From positions 1 through 64,000 of the forward strand of contig DATKRB010000073.1 in NCBI GenBank assembly GCA_035532415.1: 64,000 bases of DNA, read 5' to 3'. This document shows, one piece after another, positions 35,364 through 44,593 of the stretch. How positions within the stretch are numbered: the stretch's first letter is position 1; each line of letters opens with the position of its first letter. Both the position numbers and the translations under genes were made by a program. Under the pieces are notes generated by a model. The model did no database searches, was not told the DNA's origin, and worked only from the letters and a program-made list of their open reading frames with translations. Source of the stretch: DATKRB01 sp035532415. Its GTDB lineage: Bacteria; Actinomycetota; Acidimicrobiia; Acidimicrobiales; RAAP-2.

Positions 35364-36509
35364 TCAGGTCGTAGGGGCCGATGCCATGGCCCTGATGGTC
35401 GTACGGAGGCTCCTCCCGACGTAGCGGGCTTCGTCGGGGCTCATGTCGGAATGGACGGGAAGGCAGACGTGGCGGGCGCAGACGTCCTCCGCCACCGGGT
35501 ACGAGGCCGTCGCCAGGTGGGCGAAGACCGGATGCCGGTGGAGGGGCTGCGCGTACACCTCGCCGCTCAGGCTCACCCCGTGGTCCTCGCGGAGGCGCCG
35601 CTTCAGCTCGTCGCGATCGATCCCCGGCTCCAGCATGGCGACGTACTTGTAGTAGTTGCTCATGCAGCCGTCCGGGGCCGGCTGCGGGACGACACCCTCG
35701 GCACCGGCCAGTTCCTCGTCGAAGATGGCGGCGGCGCGGCGGCGGGTGGCGATGAACTCGCCCAACCGCCGCAAGTGCACCAGGCCGGCCGCCGCGTGCA
35801 GCTCGCTCATCCGCCAGGCGTAACCGAGGCGGACGTGCTCCCCCCCGAAGAAGCCGGCCTTCCCCTGGTCGCGGTAGATCACCGCATCGTCTCGGAGCGC
35901 CTGGTCCCCCGAGACGATCATGCCTCCCTCACCGCTGGTGACCACCTTGGTGGGATAGAAGGAGAAGGCCGCGGCCCGGCCGAAGGAACCCGCGGGCCGA
36001 CCGTCGAACGTCGACCCGTGGGCGTGGGCCGCGTCCTCCACCAGAGCAAGGCCCCGGGCTTCGCAGAAAGCGCGGAGCCGGTCCACCTCCGGGGTGATGA
36101 GCCCGCCGACGTGGACCAGCATCACTGCGATCGTCTGCGGGGTCAGCGCCTCCTCGACGGTGGCGACCGAGATCGCCATCGTGGCCGGGTCCACGTCCGC
36201 CAGCCTTGGGGTACCTCCGGCGTGCAGCACGGCGGCGGCCGAGGCGAAGAACGTGTTGGTGGGGACGACCACCTCGCGACCCTCCACCCCCAGATGGCGC
36301 AGGATGATCTCGAGCGCCGCGGTCCCGCTGCTCACGGCCACCGCGAAGGGGGCGCGGTGGCTGCGCTCGAACTCCTCCTCGAACTCCCTCGTGTGGGGCC
36401 CCAACGTCAGCGACCCGGTCCTGAGGGACCGGTCGATCATGGCGAGCACTTCCCCGCGGTCCTCCGGGGAGAAGACGACGCGTGCCGCCGGGACCTCCCT
36501 ACCGAACAT
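35364..36509 (-). CDS. DegT/DnrJ/EryC1/StrS family sugar aminotransferase
   Basis: A 381-residue PLP enzyme. PLP-binding motifs are SSGTAALEI (60-68), VEDAAHAHGS (157-166) and the Schiff-base Lys188 in FSFYPTKVVTSGEGG. The family transaminates keto-sugars linked to nucleotides, or in some cases dehydrates them. First gene of the three-gene sugar operon. ATG start. Confidence 0.92.
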   Translation of the reverse strand: MFGREVPAARVVFSPEDRGEVLAMIDRSLRTGSLTLGPHTREFEEEFERSHRAPFAVAVSSGTAALEIILRHLGVEGREVVVPTNTFFASAAAVLHAGGTPRLADVDPATMAISVATVEEALTPQTIAVMLVHVGGLITPEVDRLRAFCEARGLALVEDAAHAHGSTFDGRPAGSFGRAAAFSFYPTKVVTSGEGGMIVSGDQALRDDAVIYRDQGKAGFFGGEHVRLGYAWRMSELHAAAGLVHLRRLGEFIATRRRAAAIFDEELAGAEGVVPQPAPDGCMSNYYKYVAMLEPGIDRDELKRRLREDHGVSLSGEVYAQPLHRHPVFAHLATASYPVAEDVCARHVCLPVHSDMSPDEARYVGRSLRTTIRAMASAPTT

Positions 36510-36582
36510 AGCCAGGCACCGTAGCAGCGCCGTCCGGAACCCTCATGAACCCTGGTCCGCCGGATTTCGGGCCCGGCTGTCC

Positions 36583-37671
36583 TCACCCGATGACGACCAC
36601 GCTCCGGAGCACCTCGCCGCGGTCCATGTGGGCAAAGGCCAGCTCCACGTCGTCCATCCCGATCGTCTCGCTCACGAAGGCGTCGAGGTCGAGACGCCCC
36701 TGGCGGTAGAGGTCGACGAACAGGGGGAAGTCCCGGGACGGAAGACAGTCCCCGTACCAGGACGGCTTCAGGGCCCCTCCCTGCCCGAAGAAGTCGGCCA
36801 TGGGGATCCCGGGCATCACCATGCCCGGAGTCGGCACCCCGACCTGCACCACCGTGCCCGCCAGATCTCTCGCATACAAGGCCTGGGCGAGCACCTCGGG
36901 GCGGCCGACCGCCTCGACGCAGACGTCGGCCCCGATGCCACCGGTGGCCGCGAGCACGGCCGCCACGGGGTCCTCGTGGGAGGCGTTGACCGTGTGGGTC
37001 GCACCGAACGAACGAGCCCAATCGAGCTTCCGGTCGGCCAGGTCTACGCCCACGATGACCGTGGCGCCCGCCAACCGGGCTCCCGCGATGGCCGCACATC
37101 CCACCCCGCCGCACCCGAAGACGGCGACCGATTGCCCGGGCCGGACCCCACCGGTGTGCATCGCGGCACCCAGCCCGGCCATGACCCCGCAACCGAGGAG
37201 ACCGGCCGCCTCCGGTCTGACGGGGTGCACCGGCGTGCACTGGCCGGCTGCCACCAGGGTCAACTCGGCGAAGGCACCGATCCCCAGGGCCGGAGCGAGC
37301 GGGGTCCCGTCGGCGAGCGTCATCCGCTGCGTCGCGTTGGCCGTCGAGAAGCAGTACTGCGGCTCTCCCCGACGGCACGCCCGGCAGTCGCCACAGACGG
37401 CACGCCAGTTCAGGATGACGAACTCCCCCACCCCGAGCCCGCCCGAGCCGGGACCGACGGCGACCACCTCGCCCGCCGCCTCGTGCCCCAACAGGAAGGG
37501 GAAGTCGTCGGAGATCCCTCCCTCCCGGTAGTGGAGGTCGGTATGGCAGACACCGCAGGCCCGGATCCTCACCAACGCCTCCCCGGGCCCAGGGTCCGGG
37601 ACCACGATCTGCTCGACCGTGACCGGCGCACCTCGCTCACGGGCCACGACACCTCGCACCAGCCGGCTCAC
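36583..37671 (-). CDS. mscR: S-(hydroxymethyl)mycothiol dehydrogenase
   Basis: The 362-residue zinc MDR matches the mycothiol-dependent formaldehyde dehydrogenase closely. Catalytic zinc residues are in ACGVCHTDLHYREGGI and LGHEAAG. Structural zinc cysteines are in CGDCRACRRGEPQYC. The NAD site GCGGVG is preceded by CGVMAGLGAAMHTGG. Family-specific DCLPSRDFPLFVDLYRQGRLDLDAFV also appears. It oxidises formaldehyde bound to mycothiol and acts in nitrosothiol detoxification. GTG start with GGAGGGA 7 nt upstream. Divergent from the mycofactocin-type SDR across 145 bp. Confidence 0.95.
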   Translation of the reverse strand: MSRLVRGVVARERGAPVTVEQIVVPDPGPGEALVRIRACGVCHTDLHYREGGISDDFPFLLGHEAAGEVVAVGPGSGGLGVGEFVILNWRAVCGDCRACRRGEPQYCFSTANATQRMTLADGTPLAPALGIGAFAELTLVAAGQCTPVHPVRPEAAGLLGCGVMAGLGAAMHTGGVRPGQSVAVFGCGGVGCAAIAGARLAGATVIVGVDLADRKLDWARSFGATHTVNASHEDPVAAVLAATGGIGADVCVEAVGRPEVLAQALYARDLAGTVVQVGVPTPGMVMPGIPMADFFGQGGALKPSWYGDCLPSRDFPLFVDLYRQGRLDLDAFVSETIGMDDVELAFAHMDRGEVLRSVVVIG

Positions 37672-37816
37672 GCGACGTCCCTCCGGGTCCGGATCGTTCG
37701 GTCTGCCCCCGGGGCTCCGGGGCGGTCTGTTCTGACGGGGTCCCGCCCCCCAGGGTACAGTCGCCCCAGTTCGAATCCGGCGCATATTTCGTGCGCCGCC
37801 GGCGCAAGGAGGGGAC

Positions 37817-38671
37817 ATGCCAGGACGCATGGAGGGAAAGGTCGCGTTCATCACCGGGGCCGGTCGGGGCCAGGGTCGTAGCCATGCCGTGCGGCTGGCG
37901 CAGGAGGGCGCGGACATCATCGCCGTCGACATCTGCGAGGACATCGCCACCAACCCGTACCCGATGAGCTCCGCCGAGGACCTGGCCCAGACGGTGAAGG
38001 AGGTCGAGGCGCTCGACCGGCGGATCGTGGCCCGCAAGGCCGACGTGCGCGACCGTGAGCAGCTGCGGTCGGCGCTGGCCGAGGGGGTCGCCGAGCTCGG
38101 CCACCTCGATGTCCTGGTGGCCAACGCCGGGATCTGCCCGCTCAACACCCCGGGGATCCAGCCCTTCGTCGACGCGTTCGACGTCGACTTCATCGGGGTC
38201 GTCAACGCGGTGAACGTGTCGCTCCCCCATCTCGGATCGGGGTCGTCCATCGTCATCACCGGCTCGACCGCGGGCATGATGGAAGGCGCCGTGGACAACC
38301 CCGAGCTGGGCGCCGGTGGCGCCGGCTACGGCCTCGCCAAGAAGCTGCTCATCACCTACACCGAGGCGCTGGCCCTTCAGACCGCCAGGGACTTCGTCCG
38401 GGTGAACTGCATCCATCCGACCAACTGCAACACCCACCTCCTCCATCAGGAGGCGATCTACAAGAGCTTCCGGCCCGACCTCGAGAACCCGACGCGTGAG
38501 GACGCCGAGCAAGCCTTCGTGGTCTTTCAGGCGATGCCCATCCCGTACATCGAGCCGATCGACATCAGCAACCAGGTACTCTTCTTCGCCTCGGACGAGT
38601 CCCGCTACGTCACCGGCCTGAACGTGCGGGTGGACGCCGGGTCCCTCCTCAAGACGCCGCACATCGGTTGA
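37817..38671 (+). CDS. Mycofactocin-coupled SDR family oxidoreductase
   Basis: The 284-residue SDR carries the subfamily start GKVAFITGAGRGQGRSHAVRLAQEGADIIAVDIC (TGxGxGQG at 13-20). It has catalytic Ser150, Tyr171 and Lys175, and the insert between strand 2 and helix C typical of carveol-dehydrogenase-like proteins. Members hold NAD tightly and pass electrons to mycofactocin rather than exchanging it freely; this is family knowledge, not shown here. ATG preceded by GGAGGGG. Followed by enoyl-CoA hydratase and acyl-CoA dehydrogenase genes on the same strand. Confidence 0.9.
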   Translation: MPGRMEGKVAFITGAGRGQGRSHAVRLAQEGADIIAVDICEDIATNPYPMSSAEDLAQTVKEVEALDRRIVARKADVRDREQLRSALAEGVAELGHLDVLVANAGICPLNTPGIQPFVDAFDVDFIGVVNAVNVSLPHLGSGSSIVITGSTAGMMEGAVDNPELGAGGAGYGLAKKLLITYTEALALQTARDFVRVNCIHPTNCNTHLLHQEAIYKSFRPDLENPTREDAEQAFVVFQAMPIPYIEPIDISNQVLFFASDESRYVTGLNVRVDAGSLLKTPHIG

Positions 38672-38717
38672 TGGCGGCAGCCAGCGCGGCGTCCGGGTAC
38701 GGCCAGGCGGCCCGGAC

Positions 38718-39551
38718 ATGACCGCGGACGCCGACGGGTGGGCCGCTGCGGGCCTGCAATTCGAGATGGACGACGGGGTCGCCTGGCTCCGCCTGAACCG
38801 GCCCCAGAAGCGCAACGCCATCGACCGGCCGCTGCGGAACGCGCTCCTGGCCGCGATCCACGAGGTCGGCGAGGACCCCGCCATCCGGGCGGCCGTGATC
38901 ACCGGCAACGGGCCGGCGTTCTCCTCGGGGGCCGATCTGACCCAGGAGGGCGGGCCCGTGGAGGTCCCCGAGGACAGGCGGCTGTCGGGCCCCAACGGCC
39001 CCCGGTCGGACGGCCTGCAGTACGGCTGGGCGCGGCTCATGGACGCCATCTGGAAGAGTGAGAAGCCGTTCCTGGCGGCGGTCAACGGCGTCGCCGCCGG
39101 GGGCGGGTGCCAGCTGGCCCTGGCGTGTGACCTGATCCTGGCCTCGGAGGAGGCCTCCTTCTGGGAGATCTTCGTCCGCCGGGGGCTCCCGCTCGAAGGG
39201 GGTGGAGCGTGGATCCTGCCACGGCTCACGAGCCTGGTCCGGGCCAAGGAGCTGGCGATATTCGGCGAGCCCCTCAGCGCTCCCGACGCGGAGCGGTGGG
39301 GCATGGTCAACCGGTGCGTCCCGGTGGCCGAGTTCGACACGACCGTCCGCGAGTGGGCCCGGCGACTCGCCAGTGGGCCGACGGTGCGGATCGGTCACAT
39401 AAAGGGGCAGCTGAACGCCTCGCTCGAGAGCACCATGGCCGCGACGTTCCGCGAGGAGGCCACCCTCCTCGGGATCGGAGGCGGCGAGGACTCCGGGGAG
39501 GCGATGCTCGCCTACGTCGAGCGGAGGGACCCCGAATTCACGGGACGGTGA
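38718..39551 (+). CDS. Enoyl-CoA hydratase/isomerase (crotonase) family protein
   Basis: The 277-residue crotonase-fold protein has LNRPQKRNAIDRPL, the oxyanion-hole segments AFSSGADL and NGVAAGGGCQLALACDLILAS, and a normal C-terminal helical domain. The position of the first hydratase Glu is occupied by FWEIFVRRGLPLEGGG, giving a Glu in the active region. It hydrates or isomerises enoyl-CoAs in fatty-acid or side-chain breakdown. Start ATG 46 bp after the SDR; the acyl-CoA dehydrogenase begins 46 bp downstream. Confidence 0.9.
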   Translation: MTADADGWAAAGLQFEMDDGVAWLRLNRPQKRNAIDRPLRNALLAAIHEVGEDPAIRAAVITGNGPAFSSGADLTQEGGPVEVPEDRRLSGPNGPRSDGLQYGWARLMDAIWKSEKPFLAAVNGVAAGGGCQLALACDLILASEEASFWEIFVRRGLPLEGGGAWILPRLTSLVRAKELAIFGEPLSAPDAERWGMVNRCVPVAEFDTTVREWARRLASGPTVRIGHIKGQLNASLESTMAATFREEATLLGIGGGEDSGEAMLAYVERRDPEFTGR

Positions 39552-39597
39552 GCGTGTCGCACTTGGCGATCGCCGCCGACCGCGCCAGAATCTCCGG

Positions 39598-40887
39598 GTG
39601 ACCGACCAGGACGACCAGATGCTCTCCGGGCTGCGCGGATGGCTCGCCGGCCATTGGGACAGCGACCTCACCCTCCGGGAGTGGTGGGTCCGGCTCGGAG
39701 AGGCTGGCTGGGCGGCACCGGCCTGGCCGGTCGACTGGTACGGCCACGGCCTCTCCCTGGCCGGCGCGGCGCAGGTGAACGACGCCATCGTGGATTTCGG
39801 CGCCGTGCCCGGCGCCGGGGGCTTCGGCGTCGGCATGGTCGGACCGACACTCTTCGCCCACGGTGACGAGGACCAGCGACGACGTCACCTGAGGGACATC
39901 GCCACCGGGGGCCTGGCATGGTGCCAGCTCTTCAGCGAGCCCGGCGCCGGGTCGGACCTGGCCGGCCTGCAGACCAGGGCCTACCCCGACGGCGAGACGT
40001 GGGTGGTCACCGGGCAGAAGGTGTGGACGTCGGGCGGCCAGTACGCCGATCGGGCGATGCTCCTGGCGAGGACCGACGTCGACGTGCCCAAGCACGCGGG
40101 GATCTCCTACTTCCTGATCGACATGCATCAGCCGGGGGTGGAGGTCCGGCCGTTGCGTGAGATGACCGGCCGCTCCTTCTTCAACGAGGTGTTCCTGACC
40201 GAGGCCCGGGTCAGCGCGCGCGACCTCGTCGGAGGCGAGGGCAACGGGTGGGCCGTGGCCAACACCACCCTGGCGCACGAGCGGGCACTGTCCGGCGCCC
40301 ACGGGGCGACGAGCGACGCCCTGCCCGGCTCGGTTGCGGGAGACCTCGACCGGCGGGTCGGTGACTTCGCCGTCGAGCGGGGCGGGGCGGGCGCGAGCCG
40401 TTCGGTCTCGCAGCGCCTGACCGATCTGGCCCGCTCGCACCACCGCGCCGGCGACCCGGTCGTTCGTCAGGGACTGGTGCAGCTCTACACGCTCGAACGC
40501 ATCATCAACCTGACCGCACAACGGGTCCGGGCGACGGAGACGGCGGGCCGGGAGGTCGCCGGCACCCCGAACCTGGCCAAGATGGCCCTGAGCCGGGCTC
40601 TTCGGATCCAACGGGACCTGACCTTCGGGATCCTCGGGCCCGACGGCATGCAGTTCGACTACGAGCCCGGCGACGGTTCTGCCGGCGCCTCCGGGACCGA
40701 CGGCGCGGCCCGGCCCGAGGAGGCTCGTCAGCTCGTGGAGGAAGCCCTCTTCGCTCAGGCCCCGCAGATTTACGGTGGATCGGAGCAGATCCAGCGCAAC
40801 ATCGTCGGTGAGCGGGTGCTGGGCCTGGCCAGGGAACCCCGGGAGGACCGCTCGACCCCGTTCCGTGACCTGCCCCGCAACGGCTGA
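39598..40887 (+). CDS. Acyl-CoA dehydrogenase
   Basis: The 429-residue flavoprotein has the acyl-CoA dehydrogenase order. The N-terminal helices are short; the FAD/substrate strand domain has WCQLFSEPGAGSDLA and VTGQKVWTSGGQYAD; the C-terminal helical domain ends IYGGSEQIQRNIVGERVLGLAREPREDR. It introduces a double bond into acyl-CoA. Insertions at about 240-270 and 355-375 are Gly/Ala-rich. GTG start. The same C-terminal motif, decayed, is found in the remnant at 27.7-28.2 kb. Confidence 0.92.
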   Translation: MTDQDDQMLSGLRGWLAGHWDSDLTLREWWVRLGEAGWAAPAWPVDWYGHGLSLAGAAQVNDAIVDFGAVPGAGGFGVGMVGPTLFAHGDEDQRRRHLRDIATGGLAWCQLFSEPGAGSDLAGLQTRAYPDGETWVVTGQKVWTSGGQYADRAMLLARTDVDVPKHAGISYFLIDMHQPGVEVRPLREMTGRSFFNEVFLTEARVSARDLVGGEGNGWAVANTTLAHERALSGAHGATSDALPGSVAGDLDRRVGDFAVERGGAGASRSVSQRLTDLARSHHRAGDPVVRQGLVQLYTLERIINLTAQRVRATETAGREVAGTPNLAKMALSRALRIQRDLTFGILGPDGMQFDYEPGDGSAGASGTDGAARPEEARQLVEEALFAQAPQIYGGSEQIQRNIVGERVLGLAREPREDRSTPFRDLPRNG

Positions 40888-40904
40888 CGGCGGGGTACCG
40901 ACCC

Positions 40905-41567
40905 TCAGTCGAAGGAGGGTGAGCGGGTCCGCGTCCTCTTCAGCTCGAAGAAGCCGTCGGTGGCCGCGACGAGAAGGACGCCGTCCCAGAGCTTGCCGGC
41001 CGCTTCCCCGCGAGGGGTCGGCGTCACCACCGGACCGAAGAACGCGTTGCCGTCGACGCTGATCACCGGTGTCCCCACGTCGATCCCCACCTGGTCCATC
41101 CCGCGATGGTGCGACGCCTTGACCTCTTCGTCCAGATCAGGGGAGTCGGCTGCCTCGAGCAGCGAGGCGGGCAGGCCGACCTCGGCAAGCGCTTCGGCGA
41201 GGGCTTCGGGTCCCCGGCTCTGTCGGTCGTGGTACCGGGTTCCAATGGCCGTATAGAGCGGAAGGAGGATCTCGTCGCCCCGCTCCCGTGCGGCGGCCGT
41301 GCAGATCCGGACCGGCCCCCACGCCCGCTCCATCCGAGCGAGGTACTCCTCGGTCAGGCCATCCCCGCCGTGCTGCTTCAGATTCAGGTAGGCGAGCGAC
41401 ATGACGTGCCAGCGGGTCGACACCGGCCGGACCTTCTCCACCTCGAGCATCCAACGTGAGGTGATCCAGGCCCAGGGGCAAAGAGGATCGAACCAGAAGT
41501 CGGCCGTGCTGGTCGTCCTGTCCGCAACGGGGCTGTCCGCAAGGGGGCTCATAGGAGATCCAACCAT
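40905..41567 (-). CDS. Rv2466c-like mycothiol-dependent DsbA-family reductase, monothiol active site
   Basis: The 220-residue thioredoxin-fold protein aligns by eye along its length with Rv2466c of Mycobacterium tuberculosis: ADFWFDPLCPWAWITSRW, FHVMSL-like WHVMSLAYLN, RAWGPVRICTAAARERG, SHHRGMDQVGIDVGTPVI, NAFFGPV, GKLWDG and FFELKRTRT. That protein reduces nitro-compounds and disulfides with mycothiol using a CPWC site. Here the site is Cys30-Pro-Trp-Ala33, so only the first cysteine remains. ATG at 41567 has AGGGG upstream; ATG at 41552 is an alternative. It converges on the acyl-CoA dehydrogenase gene. Confidence 0.88.
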   Translation of the reverse strand: MVGSPMSPLADSPVADRTTSTADFWFDPLCPWAWITSRWMLEVEKVRPVSTRWHVMSLAYLNLKQHGGDGLTEEYLARMERAWGPVRICTAAARERGDEILLPLYTAIGTRYHDRQSRGPEALAEALAEVGLPASLLEAADSPDLDEEVKASHHRGMDQVGIDVGTPVISVDGNAFFGPVVTPTPRGEAAGKLWDGVLLVAATDGFFELKRTRTRSPSFD

Positions 41568-41656
41568 CCGGCCCCTGCCCTTGTTCCGGCACCCGCTCCC
41601 GGGGACCGTCGCCGGGGTCCATCCCTGCGGTCGGCGGCGGGCCGGGGACCGTCGCC

Positions 41657-42541
41657 TCAGGCCCGGCCCGGCAGAGCGATCCTGCGGAGCCAGCGCCGGG
41701 GTGGCTTCCATCCGGCGGGCTTCGAGACCACCAGGGCGAAGGAGGTAGTGGTGAACTCACCGAGGGCGGTCCGGAGGTGGGTATCGGTGAAGGGCGGCAG
41801 GTCGACGTGACGGTCGGCGGGGGCGTCCCCTTCGGTCAGGTCCGCCTCCACCTCATAACCCTCGCGACGCAGCCGGTCGACCAGCAGCTCGACGTCCCTC
41901 CGGCGGTAGAGCACGGTGGCGCCGGCCTCGACCGTCCGCTCGTTGGACGAGACGTTCAGCTCGGTGGTGTGCACGGCGACGCCGCCGGGGCGGAGGCACC
42001 GCATCTGCTCCCCGACGAAGTCCGCCCCGGCGGCGATCGACCCCAGGTGCTCGAGCGCGCACGAGGACCAGGTGAAGTCGAAACCTCTGAGGTCGTCGGG
42101 GATCTCGTTCATGTCGACGTGGCGGAACGTCGTCCGGCGCGCGAACTCCTCGGGCTCGCACAACCCGTGGTCGTTCAGTTGGAGGATCCCGCCCGCGTAC
42201 TCGTCACCCGTTGCCGTCCAACCGGCCGCGGCGGCGGCATCGGGACCGAGGTCGGTGGCCACCACCTCGCTCCCCTGGCCGGCGAAGAGCGCGGCGAGCG
42301 GCTCCCTGCCCACCCCGAAACCCAGTCCCCTCCGCCCGGGCCGCAACATGTCGCGCTCGTGAAGCGCGGCGCAGATGAACAGCCACTCCCACATCTTCCG
42401 GTGCATGACCAGAGGCTTCGGATCGGTACGGTTGGGATCCCACACCGGACGAAGCCGCTCGGACCAGACGCGGAGCTCCGGCGAAAGGAGCGAGGCCTGC
42501 GAGCAAACCTGCGAAGTGAGCATCTCGGGCGATGTTGCCAC
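41657..42541 (-). CDS. Class I SAM-dependent methyltransferase
   Basis: The 294-residue protein shows motif I as GLGFGVGREPLAALFA (72-87), then ATDLGPDAAAAAGW, DFTWSSCALEHLGSI (motif II/post-motif) and LRPGGVAVHTTEL. The substrate is unknown. A preceding segment with MHRKMWEWLFICAAL resembles methyltransferases found in polysaccharide gene sets. GTG at 42541 is the best start guess; ATG at 42523 is possible. The gene runs divergently from lepB with 98 bp between the starts. Confidence 0.82.
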   Translation of the reverse strand: MATSPEMLTSQVCSQASLLSPELRVWSERLRPVWDPNRTDPKPLVMHRKMWEWLFICAALHERDMLRPGRRGLGFGVGREPLAALFAGQGSEVVATDLGPDAAAAAGWTATGDEYAGGILQLNDHGLCEPEEFARRTTFRHVDMNEIPDDLRGFDFTWSSCALEHLGSIAAGADFVGEQMRCLRPGGVAVHTTELNVSSNERTVEAGATVLYRRRDVELLVDRLRREGYEVEADLTEGDAPADRHVDLPPFTDTHLRTALGEFTTTSFALVVSKPAGWKPPRRWLRRIALPGRA

Positions 42542-42639
42542 ATCCCCGCCCCCGCAGGTGACGGGTGGCGGCCCGCGTCCTCCCGGTCTGCCGCACCTCG
42601 ACCCCGGACGGATCCCCGGGAAGGTAGCCTCTCGGACCT

Positions 42640-43416
42640 GTGTCCCCGACGGAACCGGAAGCAGCGAGGCCGGTGATCGGCGACCAGGGGGTGCCATCGG
42701 CGTACCAGGACGGCTCTTCGGATGCGGTGCCTGGCGGAGGGGTGGGTGGGGGTGGAAGCGGTGCTGGCGACCACGGACGGCCGGGGGTCGGCGGGCCCGG
42801 TGAGGACCCTGGGCTGACCGCGCCGGGTCGGAAGGCGGGAGCCAGGTCGACCCACCGCTCCGGGAGGTGGCTCCTCGAGGCAGCCGTCATCGTGGTCGTC
42901 GCACTGGTGGTGGCGGTCCTGCTCCGCACCTTCGTGGTGCAGACCTTCTACATCCCGTCGGAGTCGATGCAGCCGACGCTGCAGGTCGGCGACCGCATCC
43001 TGGTGAACAAGCTCAGCTACCACTTTCACGGAGTGGGCCGTTCCGACATCGTGGTGTTCCGACGACCACCGCTCGAGGAGAAGACCTGTAGCGGGCCTCT
43101 GGTCAACGACCTGGTGAAACGCGTCATCGGTCTGCCCGGCGAGACCATCTCCCTGAGCCAGGGGAACGTGATGATCAACGGGAAGCGGCTCCCCGAGCCG
43201 TGGCTGCCGTCCGGGGACCAGACCGGTCCGGGGCCGGGATCGGCACCTTTCTCCCTGGCCAAGCCGTACAAGGTCCCCGCCGGAGAGTACTTCCTGATGG
43301 GCGACAACCGGACCTACTCGTGCGACAGCCGCTACTGGGGCCCTATACCGAGATCGCTCATCGTCGGCAAGGTCGACTTCAGGATCTGGCCGCTCACCCG
43401 CCTCGGCATCTTTTAG
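42640..43416 (+). CDS. lepB: Signal peptidase I
   Basis: The 258-residue protein has a Gly/Pro-rich cytoplasmic N-terminus and one membrane helix (78-96). The catalytic Ser109 is in IPSESMQPTL and Lys160 in NDLVKRVIGLPGE. Further SPase motifs are YFLMGDNR and SCDSRYWGPI. It cleaves signal peptides of exported proteins. GTG start. The RodZ-like gene follows 70 bp downstream. Confidence 0.94.
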   Translation: MSPTEPEAARPVIGDQGVPSAYQDGSSDAVPGGGVGGGGSGAGDHGRPGVGGPGEDPGLTAPGRKAGARSTHRSGRWLLEAAVIVVVALVVAVLLRTFVVQTFYIPSESMQPTLQVGDRILVNKLSYHFHGVGRSDIVVFRRPPLEEKTCSGPLVNDLVKRVIGLPGETISLSQGNVMINGKRLPEPWLPSGDQTGPGPGSAPFSLAKPYKVPAGEYFLMGDNRTYSCDSRYWGPIPRSLIVGKVDFRIWPLTRLGIF

Positions 43417-43486
43417 CCCCGCCACCCCGATCCGGGGGGTGGACCGATACCATCGTGCCAAGCGCGGAGCGAACGGAAGGGGCAGC

Positions 43487-44581
43487 GTGATCCTGCATCG
43501 TGACGGCGCGGCCCGTCGCGACGACCCGGCGGCGACACCTTCTTCAGTGCCCGAGATCGGGCGCTCCCTCCGGCGCGAGCGGACACGGCAGGGGCTCGGG
43601 ATCGAAGACGTGAGCGTCAGGACGGGCGTCGACCCCCGGCAGCTCCAGGGTCTCGAGGGGGGCACGGTCGACCGTCTCCCGGACCGGGTGCAGACGCTGA
43701 AGATCCTCCGCCTCTACGCCGATTTCCTCGGGCTGCCCGGTGAACGGTACGTCCTGGTGCTCGTGGACCATTGGCCCACCGGATCGCTCGCCACACCGGT
43801 CGTGAGGGTGCACCCCCGGCGACCCGACGACACCGGGGCCATCCCCGTCGTCGTCCCCTCTCTCTCCGCCGGCGCCCCGACCGGCATCCCTGACGAGGAC
43901 CACCGGACCGGTGAGATACCCGTGTCGACCGGAACAGCGTCGACCGGGGCGCTGATCCCGCCGATGCCCGGTCCCGCCGCCACGTCCAGCGGACCTCTCG
44001 GCGGGTTCGGGCCCGAACCCGCTACCGCCCAGGTGCCGCGCATCGACACCACCGGTCCCCTTCCGGCTGTCCCCGGATGGTCCGGTTCGGCCAAACCCCG
44101 AGCGTCCCCCGTCCTCAAGGTCGTCGTCGGCGTGCTGGCCCTCGCCCTGGCGGTCGGGATCGCCGGGATCGTGATCAACGAGACCCACCCGCAGTGGCTC
44201 CGGAACCTCGGCGTCACCCATGGCCCCGCAGGATCCAAGCTCGCTCCCACGGGGACGAACCCGGTGAACCCGGCTCCGACCTTCAGCCAGGTGGCCTCCC
44301 CGGCGGGGACCGCCTCATTCGTCGTGCGGGCCAGCTCCTTCGTCGTCTCGGTCCTCGCGGTCGGGAGCGCGAGCTGGATGCAGATCGGCGAGCCGGGCTC
44401 CGCGCCCCTCTTCAGCGGGATCGTGCAGGCGGGGAACAAGGAGACCTTCACGGTCCACCGCGCCCTGGTGGTTGAGGTCGGGGCTTCGTCTGCCCGCGCC
44501 TTCGTCGCTGTCGGGCAGAAGCTGGTCGGGGGCTACGTTCCGTCGACGGCCCCGTTCACCATGACCTTTCGGACAAGCTGA
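43487..44581 (+). CDS. RodZ-like helix-turn-helix membrane protein (DUF4115 C-terminus)
   Basis: The 364-residue protein has an N-terminal Xre-type HTH (about 22-92, IGRSLRRERTRQGLGIEDVSVRTGVDPRQLQGLE). A long Pro/Ala/Gly/Thr linker and a single membrane helix (209-230) follow, then an external DUF4115-like beta domain (about 285-362). This is the RodZ architecture, which ties MreB or the elongation machinery to the wall in rod-shaped bacteria. GTG start with GGAAGGGG upstream. It converges on gyrA, with 12 bp between stops. Confidence 0.8.
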   Translation: MILHRDGAARRDDPAATPSSVPEIGRSLRRERTRQGLGIEDVSVRTGVDPRQLQGLEGGTVDRLPDRVQTLKILRLYADFLGLPGERYVLVLVDHWPTGSLATPVVRVHPRRPDDTGAIPVVVPSLSAGAPTGIPDEDHRTGEIPVSTGTASTGALIPPMPGPAATSSGPLGGFGPEPATAQVPRIDTTGPLPAVPGWSGSAKPRASPVLKVVVGVLALALAVGIAGIVINETHPQWLRNLGVTHGPAGSKLAPTGTNPVNPAPTFSQVASPAGTASFVVRASSFVVSVLAVGSASWMQIGEPGSAPLFSGIVQAGNKETFTVHRALVVEVGASSARAFVAVGQKLVGGYVPSTAPFTMTFRTS

Positions 44582-44593
44582 GGCCCTGACGGA

